Below, piece by piece: positions 5,909 to 15,392 of a DNA stretch of 16,732 bases. A program made the translations under genes and the position numbers. Position 1 is the stretch's first letter; each line of letters opens with the position of its first letter. Below the pieces are notes generated by a model, which was not told the origin of the DNA, searched no databases, and worked only from the letters and a program-made list of their open reading frames with translations. This DNA comes from an uncultured Flavobacterium sp. (lineage in GTDB: Bacteria; Bacteroidota; Bacteroidia; Flavobacteriales; Flavobacteriaceae): contig CAMLKV010000007.1 of NCBI GenBank assembly GCA_946480635.1, positions 1 through 16,732 on the forward strand. Reading direction: 5' to 3'.

Positions 5909-7010
5909 AGAAATAATTGATAATCATTTTTCAATCCAAAACAAAACAATGTCATGGAAAGGACTTTTCGATAGAGGTATTCAACATTTATTAGAGGAAC
6001 AAAAAAATGGTTTTATCAACACAAAGCATTCGATGCTTTTTTCGAAAGAAATCTTTCAAGTAGAAGAGGAATTGCAAGTGACAGATATTTTTCAAAGGGC
6101 TTTAATTGTTGATACGTTTATTAATGCCAATGAAAAAGTAGACTTAAATCTAGACACTATTATTATTTCGGAATTGGATTATTTACGTAATTCCAAAAGA
6201 AAAGATGAAATAGGAGGGTGGAGCTATTTTTCTGATTTGATCGAATTACCTGCAGATGTAGATGATTTGGCCCAAATTTTACAGGCGTTTTGCCATTATT
6301 ATCCTAAATCTTTTTTCGAGGATTTATTTGAAATTCCAATTCAAACTACATTAAACGAACAGGCAAATGAAGACTTTGGTTGGGAAACTTGGATTCTACC
6401 TAAAAAGAATTTGACTAAAGAGCAACAATTACAACACGAATGGATCCATAAAGGTTGGGGAACTGGATCTGATGTAGACGTAGTTGCTAATTTTTTATAC
6501 GCTCTCAATTTATATGATAAAGAGCGATTTGAAAATGATATTCAAAAAGGCTTACAATTTTTATACAACAAACAAAGCCAAGGTGCATGGGGAAGCACTT
6601 GGTATCACGGACTATATTATGGCACGTTTGTTAGCATAAAAGCTATTTGCCAAAATAATGGAAATAAAGAAGTTATATCTAATGCTTTAAACTTTTTATT
6701 TAGGTCAAGAAGAACGGATGGCGGTTGGGGATCAGAAGACCAAGAATCCGACTCTTTGCAAACAGCTTTGGCCTTGCTTGGTATTTCGATAGCTTCTAAT
6801 TATCTAGATAAGGAGATCGATTCCAAATGGTTAGGCAAAAGTTTACAATTTTTAGCTGAACGATATACAGAAAACAAAGGATGGGAATTGTGTCCATTTA
6901 TTAAAATGCCTATGGGAAGACCCATTGGTTTTATTCACACCATACTTACTTATGAAAGCACACCAATAACCACAAATTTTGTTACTAGGGCTTGTGCAGC
7001 TTTCTTCTAA
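5892..7010 (+). CDS. Single-domain terpene-cyclase-like protein (squalene/prenyltransferase repeat, DVDD motif)
   Basis: This 372-residue protein has an alpha/alpha-barrel repeat pattern. GGWSYF (108-113) is followed by PADVDDLAQIL (120-130). This matches in order and spacing the GGWAF...PDVDDTA block of squalene-hopene cyclase, whose DxDD supplies the catalytic proton donor of class II cyclases. QW-like repeats follow at about 188-197 (GWGTGSDVDV), 230-244 (QGAWGSTWYHGLYYG) and 274-294 (RTDGGWGSEDQ...LQTALAL), and a final GW lies at 330-331. Squalene-hopene cyclases are about 630 residues with two barrels; this protein has room for only one. It may be a minimal class II cyclase for a shorter prenyl substrate, or a repurposed barrel. 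The first ATG (5892) overlaps the upstream gene; Met20 is an alternative start. It lies 28 bases before the RHS gene. Confidence 0.88.
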   Translation: MSQVAKEIIDNHFSIQNKTMSWKGLFDRGIQHLLEEQKNGFINTKHSMLFSKEIFQVEEELQVTDIFQRALIVDTFINANEKVDLNLDTIIISELDYLRNSKRKDEIGGWSYFSDLIELPADVDDLAQILQAFCHYYPKSFFEDLFEIPIQTTLNEQANEDFGWETWILPKKNLTKEQQLQHEWIHKGWGTGSDVDVVANFLYALNLYDKERFENDIQKGLQFLYNKQSQGAWGSTWYHGLYYGTFVSIKAICQNNGNKEVISNALNFLFRSRRTDGGWGSEDQESDSLQTALALLGISIASNYLDKEIDSKWLGKSLQFLAERYTENKGWELCPFIKMPMGRPIGFIHTILTYESTPITTNFVTRACAAFF

Positions 7011-7038
7011 AAAACTATTAATCAAATAAACTACTAAA

Positions 7039-10000
7039 ATGAACTCAAATACCACATCAAATAATGATCAGAGTAAACCTCAGGTCACGACATTTCAGTT
7101 TAATAATAAAGCTGTTGGTCAAATCAAAGAAAGTGTCAATTTATTCACTGGTACTGCAAATATTCCTATAAACATAGCCACTTTTCAAGGAAGAAAGGGA
7201 TTAGATGTAGATGTGAATATTATGTATACGAGCAATATAAAAAATAATGTCCAAAATTGGAATCTTACTAATCCAACAGGAATTTTAGGATTAGGATGGG
7301 ACATGTCATTTGATAAAATCGTTGTCAATAAAAATGGAAGTGGTACAACTTCATCAGATGATTATTTTTTATTCGAAAATGGGAGTTCAAATCCTTTAAT
7401 ACAAGAAGGTTTCTTACCAGGAAATCCAGCTGATTTATTATTGTTTCAACTTAGAAATTTTGAATTTTGGGATATACAATATGATCCTTACAATGAAAAA
7501 TGGACTATCATTAAAGAAGATGGAACAGTTTTTATTTATGGAGATAAAAATAGCGGTAGAAATACAGTACAATATGGCGTGCAATGGGGAAACTGGATGG
7601 GGACTTCTAATGTTACCACAGGACAAGAAAACTATGTAAACGCTTGGAATTTATCTGAAGTTCGAAATACTTGGGGTCAATCTGTGTTGTATACCTATGA
7701 TAATGTAAATGTCTCAGTTGGAAATTCAAATGGATTGGTTTTTACACAAGCTTCATACCTTAAACAAATTGAAGACAGTTTTCAAAGAACAATTTCATTC
7801 TTTTATGGTGAGAAATATGGCAGTAAAAATCCGAGTCCACAAAACATAATCGAATATCAGGCGATGCACACAAATCAGCCTGCTCCAAATGCATACCAAG
7901 ATGCCTACGAAACGCGCTTTTTAGACTATATAGAAGTAAGAAATAAATCAAACATCTTACAATTTACTATTGTTTTTGAATATGATTTTATCAATCTAGG
8001 TATTAATAGCCAAACAACAGTTTATCCACTAATGTGGAAAAGAGTTTTAAAAAGCTTTTGGCAGGTTCAACCGAAAGGGAATACGCTACCAGGTATGGAG
8101 TTTGAATACTATGATAAAATTCAAGATATTAATGCAGGTGCTTTAAAGAGTATTTTGTATCCGCAGGGAGCAAAAGCTATTTACACATATAAAGAGGAAC
8201 CACTAAACAGTTCCAGAAATGTAAAAGTGATCAGTCCAATGACTAATGCTATTCCAAGAGTTTGGTTTGGTACTGATTATACAGTAATTACATGGTATGA
8301 TAAAGTCAATAAAAAACTAGTTGCTAGAGTGCATTCGTGGTCAGGAAATTGGTCAACTTATGAATTAAATTCTGATGTTCCTACTACACCATATTTTACA
8401 AATGTCGATTTTGATATCGATACTTTAGGGGTTATTGCAAAATCTGATTATATAGCGCTTTATTTTACTGAAAAAACAAAAAAACAGGTTCAATTATTTT
8501 TATATCGAAGAAATCCTGAGAAATTTGGCACATTCAATTTAACCAACGGAGTACAAAATTTTCCTTTAAAATCAGATACATCTAAAGTTGGAATTGAATC
8601 AGGAAGAGATTTTGTTATTGTTTCCAGTAAAGAAATTACGAAAAATCCTGTTACGGTTTTTCAATGGAACTGGAAACAAAGAGCATGGAATAGCTCAGTA
8701 AATCCTGTGCAAGGAGGTATTTCGATACTAACCCCATCTCCTTCGGATGTGACTAATGCTTCTAATATCTTACTAAAAGCAAAAGACAATTACTACATCA
8801 CCTCTTTTTATAATTATACTACAAAAGTCTTACAGTTTCAATTATTTTATCATGATGGAAACAATATTTGGACAAAGAGCACACTTTATAGTACATCTAA
8901 TGTCACTATTTATAAAGATACATCAGTTGCCACTGATTTCCCTTTTAATTTAACTTTAAGTAATTCATTTGCGGTAGCGACTTACATCACAGCTCAAACC
9001 AATGATAAAGTAAACTATAGTTTAAGAATTTTACAATGGGATAAAAACTTCAATTTATTAGATGCTGCAAATCCTTTAGTAAAGGCCTATGAATCTCCAA
9101 TTGTTGAGGGAAAATCCCAATTTCAATTATTTTCTACCATTTTAACAGATGCCTTAGTTGCAAATAATCCATTTGCAAATAGATACATTGGAGGAATAGG
9201 AAGTAGTAATAACGCTCTAAATTGGAAATCAACAGCTTTTGGCACAAAACCAGAAGACAAGGTGAGCTTTTCAACAGGTATCGATATAGTTGCTATGTCA
9301 AAAGTTCAAGGAACTATTAATAGCAATCAATATTTTCAATTTAATCCCAATATAGGGAATTGGGGATTAGTTCAAAATTTGGCTTCCACAGATAAAAACA
9401 TCACATTTAGTGGTAATTACATGACTGTTGGCAAAGATGTTTATTACATGAATACCAATGGAAATTGGATTAAGTTATCACAACAATTAAGCAATCTTAA
9501 TGCACCAGAAACAGTTCAGAACAGAGCAGCCTCATATATTGCTTATCAAGATACCACAGATAATAATGCGCAAACTTATTTTGTAAATCCAAATAACGGT
9601 ACCATTGATGCTCCTATAAAATTACCTATTACAGCTGATGGAAACGGTCAAAAAATAGTTGTTGATTCAGAAAATACGAAACCAGGAACATTATTAGCTG
9701 GTGCAGATACATTTGTCACTTATCCTTCAAACCAAGAATTTGATAGTTGTAATTCTTTAGCAATTTATAAAGTTGCCGATGGAAAAGCGACTGATTCGGT
9801 AACAATAAATCCAGTTTCTTATATAACGATAACTAATGATTTGAATGAAGAACAGGCATATTATCAATCCTATGAATATGCTCGATCTGCACAATCGATT
9901 ATTACATATGATTCTCGTTCGAGTCTAGCACAATTTCCTAAAGTAACTACTTTCTTTGGAACTAAAGTTCCAGATGTTAGTAAAACTACCAGCGGTATTT

Positions 10001-13000
10001 CGATTAGCTTTTTTTCTAACGGAGTTTCAGCACAAAACGAGATCCCCTATGATACAAATTGGGTTTACAATTATAGTGCTCTTTTGAATGGTGCTTTATT
10101 ACAGAAATTACAATATAATAAAGATGGTAAATTGGTTACCAAAGAAGTTAATTATTGGAAAATATTCACTAATAATGTAGTTAAAAAAAACTATCTATTC
10201 GGAGCTTTTTATAGAATCAATAAGGTCTTATCTGAGCAAGATGGTGTATCGCAAGTTTCTACAGTAAATTATTATCAGGATTTAGGGTTGCCAATGACTT
10301 CTGTCACTTCTTATTATGATTCAGAAGGACAATTAAAAACATTGACAAACGAAAAAAAATATGCAATTCAAATTTCAGACTACCAATCTGCCATGAAACA
10401 AAAGCATTTGCTTAATGCGATTGCTCAAGAATCGGTATTTGTTAGTGATAAAAATAATACCAAAAATTATGTTAGTTCTAAAGTTGTCACTTGGAAAAAC
10501 TGGTCAGGCAACAATGATTGGAAATGGTCTCCTTATCAAAATTTTGAATGGTTAGGAAATGAAAATAATCAACCTGTTTTTGATTATACTTCACCACAAA
10601 ACAATGAAGATTGGTTAAAAAAACAGGAAGTTGTTATACGAGGAGAATATGATACAATAGATGAAATGATGAATGTGGAAGGTGTTCATTCTTCTTACAT
10701 TTATAGTAATGATGCTCAATTTCAGGTAGCCGAATTTTTAACAGCGAGTAAAATAGGTGAAGAAGCTTCTTTTTATAGTTTTGAACCTTATGAAGCATCA
10801 AATAGATGGCAAATAGAATCTAATGCTAAAATTATTCCTAATGAGACTGACAAAACCATTGATGCTAAAATAGGACTATCTTCCTTAAAAATTTCAAACG
10901 GTGTTGGTTTACAAAATAGTTTTACCCCACAAAATCAACAACAAGATTATGTTTTTTCTAGTTATGTAAAATTGCCTGAAGGATTTGATAGTAGTAAAGG
11001 AAATGCAAAATGGATTTTGTCATTCACACAAAATGGTAACAAAGTTGGACAAGATATTCTCTTATTTTTTGGAGAGCAAGTAGGATCATGGACGTATCTT
11101 TTTAAAGTATTCAATTTAAAAGAAATTGGAGCTAACAATAATCCAATCACAGTAACTATAAAGGCTCAAAATGATAATACACAAAGTCCAGTTTTAGTTG
11201 ATTGCATTCGATTCTCACCATTACATAGTTTGTTTTCGTCTGTTTCAATCAATCAGAAAATAGATGTTGTAGAATCCAGCTTAGGAAGTAATGGAGAAAT
11301 TCAAACGAAGTTTTTTGATGATTACCAAAGAGTAGTATCTAACACCAGTTTTGCTGAAAAAACTGCTGCTATGGCAACAAATTATTTTTCTAGAACTGGA
11401 AATGATAATGCATTTTCAATCACAGACCCTAATAGTAAATTAAAATTATTAGCAGTTGATGGAGGTGATGCGGTTCGATTTACTCAGGGAAATCAATGGA
11501 AACAATATTGGACTCCAATACAAGATACAGACTGGAAAGTAGAAAGTGGAATCTTGAATTATACTGCTTCAAATAAAGAAGGAATCCTTGATTATAAAAG
11601 TGATAAAGTCAATAATTACGGGCTATTAGTACAATTAACTCCTAAAGAGGTTATCTCGAATTCATTGGGATTAAGAATAGGGAATATGTTTACTATTCAA
11701 TGGAATCCAGCTACTCATCAATGGGAATTACTAAATAAAAACAATCAGGTTATTGAATGTAAAAAGCAATCAATTGTACTTGATTCTTCAAATTCGGAAT
11801 TAAGAGGACAAAGTAAACTGTTGCGTAAAGGGTTGTATTCTAAAAGAATTAAAAATGGGGTCAAATCAAAAGAAAATGCAATTTACGAACCTGAATTCAA
11901 TAAATTTTATAGTGTAAATTATACTTCAAATGAGGTAGAAATTGCCAATCTGGCAGATCAATGGTTAGTATTAGTTAATAAAAATAGCTTGTTATTTTTT
12001 GCAGACGGTATGCTTATTTTCAATTATACCACGACTGAAGTGATATCAGGAAAACTAAGCTTGTTTACCAATAACAAAATTAGTATTGAATATTTATTGA
12101 CTTCTTTTAGTTCAATGGTTACACAAACTTTTGTGAATGCCACGGGGAATGATTTACAATCTCAGTTATTAGACAATACTCGTATGACTGTGATGCAAAA
12201 TATTTTTAATCCACAAGGAAATTTGATTGCTAGTACTAAACCAGCTTTTATAGATGCTTCTTCCACAACTCCTCTTTTTAAATACTTAACTGATTTTGCT
12301 ATTTATGATTTGCAAAACCAACAAATGCATGGTTTAATTTCAGACTATTATCCTGAAGATGCAGGCTATCCATTTTTTGGTTATTTATATGAAACTTCTC
12401 CTTTAGGTAGAGTCATTGAAAAATCGATGCCAGGTGCAGATTATAGTCTAGGGACAAATACACAAAAATTCTATTATAGTAGTAATAATGGTGATTTCGA
12501 CTTACCTAAAGGAGAATATTATCAATTAACAATAGAAGATCAAAACGGTAATACCACAACAACCATTTCTAATAAAAGGAATCAGGAAGTTCGTAAAGTA
12601 AGTCAAAAAACACCAACACAAGAAATTGTTTCGGCTGTTTATTATAACGATTTAGGTTATCCAATAAGAGCCTTGTCTCCCAATTACGAAGAAGGAGACG
12701 AAAACAATGAGAATTGGGTAAGTTATCAAACGTATAATTTCTTAGGACAATTAATGTCCACGACTTCTGCTAATGGAGGAACAACAGAAATGATTTACGA
12801 TAGGGCAGATCGTTTGCGTTTCCGTCAAGATGCCGAAGCAAAAAATCAAGGGACTTACCAGTATTATAAATATGATCCTTCGGGCAGAATATCAGAAAGT
12901 GGTTATGTAATAGGCATGTGGGATAGAAATGTATTGCAGGAAAAAGCAAACAACGAACCTAATTATCCAGAAAATGTAAATACTTGGCGTTTGAAAACGT

Positions 13001-15279
13001 ACTACGATTCAGATGGTACAGGTGTTCCTAACCAAATTGGACAGGTCATTGCAACTGAGAATAATCATTCTGATGATGGACAGGCAGATGTAATTGAGAA
13101 CTTTGCCTATGATGTCTACGGAAATGTAATTGAAAGAACACAAAAAGTTACCAACTTTGATTCCGAAGAATATAGAACAGGATTCCACTACAATAATTTA
13201 GGAGGAATTATCCAAATAGATTATCCGGTTCAAAAGGATGCAGCTGCATATTCTATCTATTATGCTTACAACACGATAGGACAAATTGCAACAATTGGAA
13301 CTAAAAAGGATTCAAATGATATTGCATCGTATACGTACAATCCAACTGGAAAAATTTTAGCAGAAACACTAAATCCAAGCGCTTCAAGCATGATTCGTAA
13401 TTATGGTTATGATTCACCAGTTTGGTTGAACAACATGACAGATGTGAAACAGAATGATAAGTCTGTAATCTTTGAAGAAAACATTCAAACTGCTGTTCCT
13501 AATGGGCATGCTTATTACAATGGTCAGCCTGCAACCATTAGTTTTGAATATCCTTCTAACATGGATGCAGGTTCAATATTTACTAACACATATAATTCAT
13601 TAAATGCTATAGAAAATGTTGTCGAGACCAAAGGCCAAGAAACAAATAATAAGGTCTATCAATTTGATAATAATGGAAATTTTGACACTATAACGATAAA
13701 TTCTAAAACATATCAATTTGAATCCGAATCTGGTAAAGGGGATCGTCTACAAAAAGTTGTTAATTCTGCTAATCAAAATCCAGTATTCAATTTCCAATAC
13801 AATTTAAATGGTGCTATAGGAAATTATCAAGCTAGTGAAGAAGATGGTTATGCTGCACAGAATTTACAGTTTTCGTACGATTCAGGTACTCAAATGACAA
13901 GTAAAATTGATGATCTGACTTTAGAGAAACAATACAAGTTTTTTTATAGTAGTTCGAGTGATAGAGTTTTAAAGCAACAATTTTCTGGTAATGTACTTCA
14001 AGAAAGTACTTTGTATGTAAAGAGTTTGTCAGGAAATCCATTGGTACAAATCAAAAAGACCGAGAATACTCAAAACACTATCTATTTTATATATGGACCA
14101 GTTGGTATTGTTTCTTTTGTCAAAAATGATATTTCATATTATACGTTAAAGGATCACTTAGGTTCTATCAGAGTCATAATGAATACCAATGCCGAGCCTG
14201 TTGCAGCTTATGAATATGATATTTACGGAAATGTAAAGATAATTGCTCAACCAGAAGCCGACTTTTTCCCTTACTTGTTTACCAGTCAAGAATATGATTA
14301 TGATTTAGGGATTTACAACTACAAAGCCAGATTCTATTTCAGTAGAATAGGAAGATTTGGTGTCATGGATAGTTACAATCAATTTTTCAGCCCTTACATA
14401 TATGCCGGAAATAATCCATTTGTATTTATAGATCCTTCTGGTCATTTTTCAATTGGCAATTTCTTTTCTGCTATTGGAGGTGCCATTATTGGAGCTATTG
14501 AAATTTTAATTGGTGTTGTTATCGATGCTGTTGCCGGTGTTTTAGAAGTCGTAACAGGCGGGCTATCCACTCCTGTTAGTGTAGGACTTGCTTCCTTAGC
14601 TGGTGCCTTTATAGGTGCAGGGGTTAGTGCAGTAACGTATTCTGCAGTGAGTTTAGTAACTAATGAGTTTAGTTGGAAAGAATATGGTATTAATACAGCA
14701 GTAGGATTCGTTGCAGGTGCTATAACAGCAGGTTTTGGTGCAGCTGGTTCGATAGCAGCTGAAGCTGCTACTGGGGTAAAAGCAGCAGCAGAAGCAGGTC
14801 AAGCTGTAAGTACATTGGCAAAAGTAGCAAATGCAGGTATAAAAGGAGCATTTGCTGTTGGTGGTGCAGAACTAGCAGCAACTACTTCAAGTTTAATAGA
14901 TAATGCAGCTCATGGTAATAATCTAAGTGCAGGTTTAGATGAAGCTTTAGTAAAAGGTGTTTTAAGTTCGACTTTGTCATGGGCAATACCAGGTATTGAT
15001 TACAAATCGGGATGGGGTAATTTATTTGCTAGAATGTCAGCAAGTGTGGCAAAATCAGAAGCAATAGATGTTTCAATTCAGCTTGGTTCTAATGCTATCA
15101 ACGGAAATAGTATGGATACAGGAATACTGAATACAGTAGTAGGAGGAGTTGTAGGCGGTAGCATAGGAGGTTTGGAAACCAACTCTTTTGCTCAAGAGCG
15201 CACAAAACAGGAACTAAATTTCATGAATCTTCCAGTTGCCAATAATCCAATGCCTGCGGATGGAATTATAAGGTTATAA
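7039..15279 (+). CDS. Giant SpvB/TcB-like RHS-repeat protein (2746 aa)
   Basis: No signal peptide is visible. Residues about 15-120 (FTGTANIPINIATFQGRKG, GILGLGWDMSFDKI) resemble the SpvB/TcB N-terminus of Tc-toxin and RHS shells. A Trp-rich region at about 405-830 looks like a beta-propeller. Two jelly-roll or lectin-like inserts seem to lie at about 1245-1391 and 1475-1680. YD/RHS repeats run from about 1770 and end in a full RHS core: YYTLKDHLGSIRVI, EYDIYGN, YKARFYFSRIGRF, AGNNPFVFIDPSG. Asp2444 and Asp2465, 21 residues apart, match the autoprotease aspartates, although the usual first DP is DS and the residue after DPSG is His. The 278 residues after DPSG are Gly/Ala-rich and hydrophobic, with no toxin fold I recognise and no immunity gene directly after. 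RHS shells usually encapsulate a cleaved C-terminal cargo. Confidence 0.93.
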   Translation: MNSNTTSNNDQSKPQVTTFQFNNKAVGQIKESVNLFTGTANIPINIATFQGRKGLDVDVNIMYTSNIKNNVQNWNLTNPTGILGLGWDMSFDKIVVNKNGSGTTSSDDYFLFENGSSNPLIQEGFLPGNPADLLLFQLRNFEFWDIQYDPYNEKWTIIKEDGTVFIYGDKNSGRNTVQYGVQWGNWMGTSNVTTGQENYVNAWNLSEVRNTWGQSVLYTYDNVNVSVGNSNGLVFTQASYLKQIEDSFQRTISFFYGEKYGSKNPSPQNIIEYQAMHTNQPAPNAYQDAYETRFLDYIEVRNKSNILQFTIVFEYDFINLGINSQTTVYPLMWKRVLKSFWQVQPKGNTLPGMEFEYYDKIQDINAGALKSILYPQGAKAIYTYKEEPLNSSRNVKVISPMTNAIPRVWFGTDYTVITWYDKVNKKLVARVHSWSGNWSTYELNSDVPTTPYFTNVDFDIDTLGVIAKSDYIALYFTEKTKKQVQLFLYRRNPEKFGTFNLTNGVQNFPLKSDTSKVGIESGRDFVIVSSKEITKNPVTVFQWNWKQRAWNSSVNPVQGGISILTPSPSDVTNASNILLKAKDNYYITSFYNYTTKVLQFQLFYHDGNNIWTKSTLYSTSNVTIYKDTSVATDFPFNLTLSNSFAVATYITAQTNDKVNYSLRILQWDKNFNLLDAANPLVKAYESPIVEGKSQFQLFSTILTDALVANNPFANRYIGGIGSSNNALNWKSTAFGTKPEDKVSFSTGIDIVAMSKVQGTINSNQYFQFNPNIGNWGLVQNLASTDKNITFSGNYMTVGKDVYYMNTNGNWIKLSQQLSNLNAPETVQNRAASYIAYQDTTDNNAQTYFVNPNNGTIDAPIKLPITADGNGQKIVVDSENTKPGTLLAGADTFVTYPSNQEFDSCNSLAIYKVADGKATDSVTINPVSYITITNDLNEEQAYYQSYEYARSAQSIITYDSRSSLAQFPKVTTFFGTKVPDVSKTTSGISISFFSNGVSAQNEIPYDTNWVYNYSALLNGALLQKLQYNKDGKLVTKEVNYWKIFTNNVVKKNYLFGAFYRINKVLSEQDGVSQVSTVNYYQDLGLPMTSVTSYYDSEGQLKTLTNEKKYAIQISDYQSAMKQKHLLNAIAQESVFVSDKNNTKNYVSSKVVTWKNWSGNNDWKWSPYQNFEWLGNENNQPVFDYTSPQNNEDWLKKQEVVIRGEYDTIDEMMNVEGVHSSYIYSNDAQFQVAEFLTASKIGEEASFYSFEPYEASNRWQIESNAKIIPNETDKTIDAKIGLSSLKISNGVGLQNSFTPQNQQQDYVFSSYVKLPEGFDSSKGNAKWILSFTQNGNKVGQDILLFFGEQVGSWTYLFKVFNLKEIGANNNPITVTIKAQNDNTQSPVLVDCIRFSPLHSLFSSVSINQKIDVVESSLGSNGEIQTKFFDDYQRVVSNTSFAEKTAAMATNYFSRTGNDNAFSITDPNSKLKLLAVDGGDAVRFTQGNQWKQYWTPIQDTDWKVESGILNYTASNKEGILDYKSDKVNNYGLLVQLTPKEVISNSLGLRIGNMFTIQWNPATHQWELLNKNNQVIECKKQSIVLDSSNSELRGQSKLLRKGLYSKRIKNGVKSKENAIYEPEFNKFYSVNYTSNEVEIANLADQWLVLVNKNSLLFFADGMLIFNYTTTEVISGKLSLFTNNKISIEYLLTSFSSMVTQTFVNATGNDLQSQLLDNTRMTVMQNIFNPQGNLIASTKPAFIDASSTTPLFKYLTDFAIYDLQNQQMHGLISDYYPEDAGYPFFGYLYETSPLGRVIEKSMPGADYSLGTNTQKFYYSSNNGDFDLPKGEYYQLTIEDQNGNTTTTISNKRNQEVRKVSQKTPTQEIVSAVYYNDLGYPIRALSPNYEEGDENNENWVSYQTYNFLGQLMSTTSANGGTTEMIYDRADRLRFRQDAEAKNQGTYQYYKYDPSGRISESGYVIGMWDRNVLQEKANNEPNYPENVNTWRLKTYYDSDGTGVPNQIGQVIATENNHSDDGQADVIENFAYDVYGNVIERTQKVTNFDSEEYRTGFHYNNLGGIIQIDYPVQKDAAAYSIYYAYNTIGQIATIGTKKDSNDIASYTYNPTGKILAETLNPSASSMIRNYGYDSPVWLNNMTDVKQNDKSVIFEENIQTAVPNGHAYYNGQPATISFEYPSNMDAGSIFTNTYNSLNAIENVVETKGQETNNKVYQFDNNGNFDTITINSKTYQFESESGKGDRLQKVVNSANQNPVFNFQYNLNGAIGNYQASEEDGYAAQNLQFSYDSGTQMTSKIDDLTLEKQYKFFYSSSSDRVLKQQFSGNVLQESTLYVKSLSGNPLVQIKKTENTQNTIYFIYGPVGIVSFVKNDISYYTLKDHLGSIRVIMNTNAEPVAAYEYDIYGNVKIIAQPEADFFPYLFTSQEYDYDLGIYNYKARFYFSRIGRFGVMDSYNQFFSPYIYAGNNPFVFIDPSGHFSIGNFFSAIGGAIIGAIEILIGVVIDAVAGVLEVVTGGLSTPVSVGLASLAGAFIGAGVSAVTYSAVSLVTNEFSWKEYGINTAVGFVAGAITAGFGAAGSIAAEAATGVKAAAEAGQAVSTLAKVANAGIKGAFAVGGAELAATTSSLIDNAAHGNNLSAGLDEALVKGVLSSTLSWAIPGIDYKSGWGNLFARMSASVAKSEAIDVSIQLGSNAINGNSMDTGILNTVVGGVVGGSIGGLETNSFAQERTKQELNFMNLPVANNPMPADGIIRL
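14455..15279 (+). other. Post-core C-terminal region of the RHS protein
   Basis: Residues about 2473-2746 follow the predicted autocleavage point. The first 70 are strongly hydrophobic with small-residue zipper patterns (IGGAIIGAIEILIGVV, LAGAFIGAGVSAV). Alanine-rich helices follow (AAGSIAAEAATGVKAAAEAG), then a polar tail ending in MPADGIIRL. Such hydrophobic segments commonly lie between an RHS core and its toxin tip, but here little sequence remains after them. The region could be a membrane-active cargo itself, or the remains of a protein that lost its toxin domain. Confidence 0.6.
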
Positions 15280-15392
15280 ACTAAAGCCAATTTATTATAG
15301 CTAATCTATTAATCTATTCAGTACCAATTTTTCATTGGTACTGGATTAATTAAAACGAATCCATTCTAAAAACAAACATTTAAAATTAATTT
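15280..15392. other. Intergenic region between the RHS and flavoprotein genes
   Basis: This gap of 113 bases holds no gene that I can support. Its one clear feature is the strong hairpin listed separately. An in-frame stop at 15387-15389 just before the flavoprotein ATG excludes an upstream extension of that gene. Confidence 0.6.
15316..15346 (+). terminator. Strong hairpin after the RHS gene, possible terminator
   Basis: CAGTACCAAT (15319-15328) and ATTGGTACTG (15334-15343) form a perfect 10-base stem around the loop TTTTC. Three more pairs, including one G-U, extend it to 15316-15346. No T-run follows on the plus strand (GATTAATTAAAACG), so it is not a textbook intrinsic terminator. It may give partial termination or protect the 3' end of the RHS transcript. 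Confidence 0.5.

Noticed and set aside
7438..14041. Minus-strand open frames inside the RHS gene (7438-7626, 7760-7951, 10962-11150, 13832-14041).
   Set aside because: All are short antisense shadows of a continuous 2746-codon gene with recognisable domains at both ends.
15280..15392. Small immunity gene after the RHS protein.
   Set aside because: The 113-base gap has no usable open frame; it holds stops in all frames and a hairpin.
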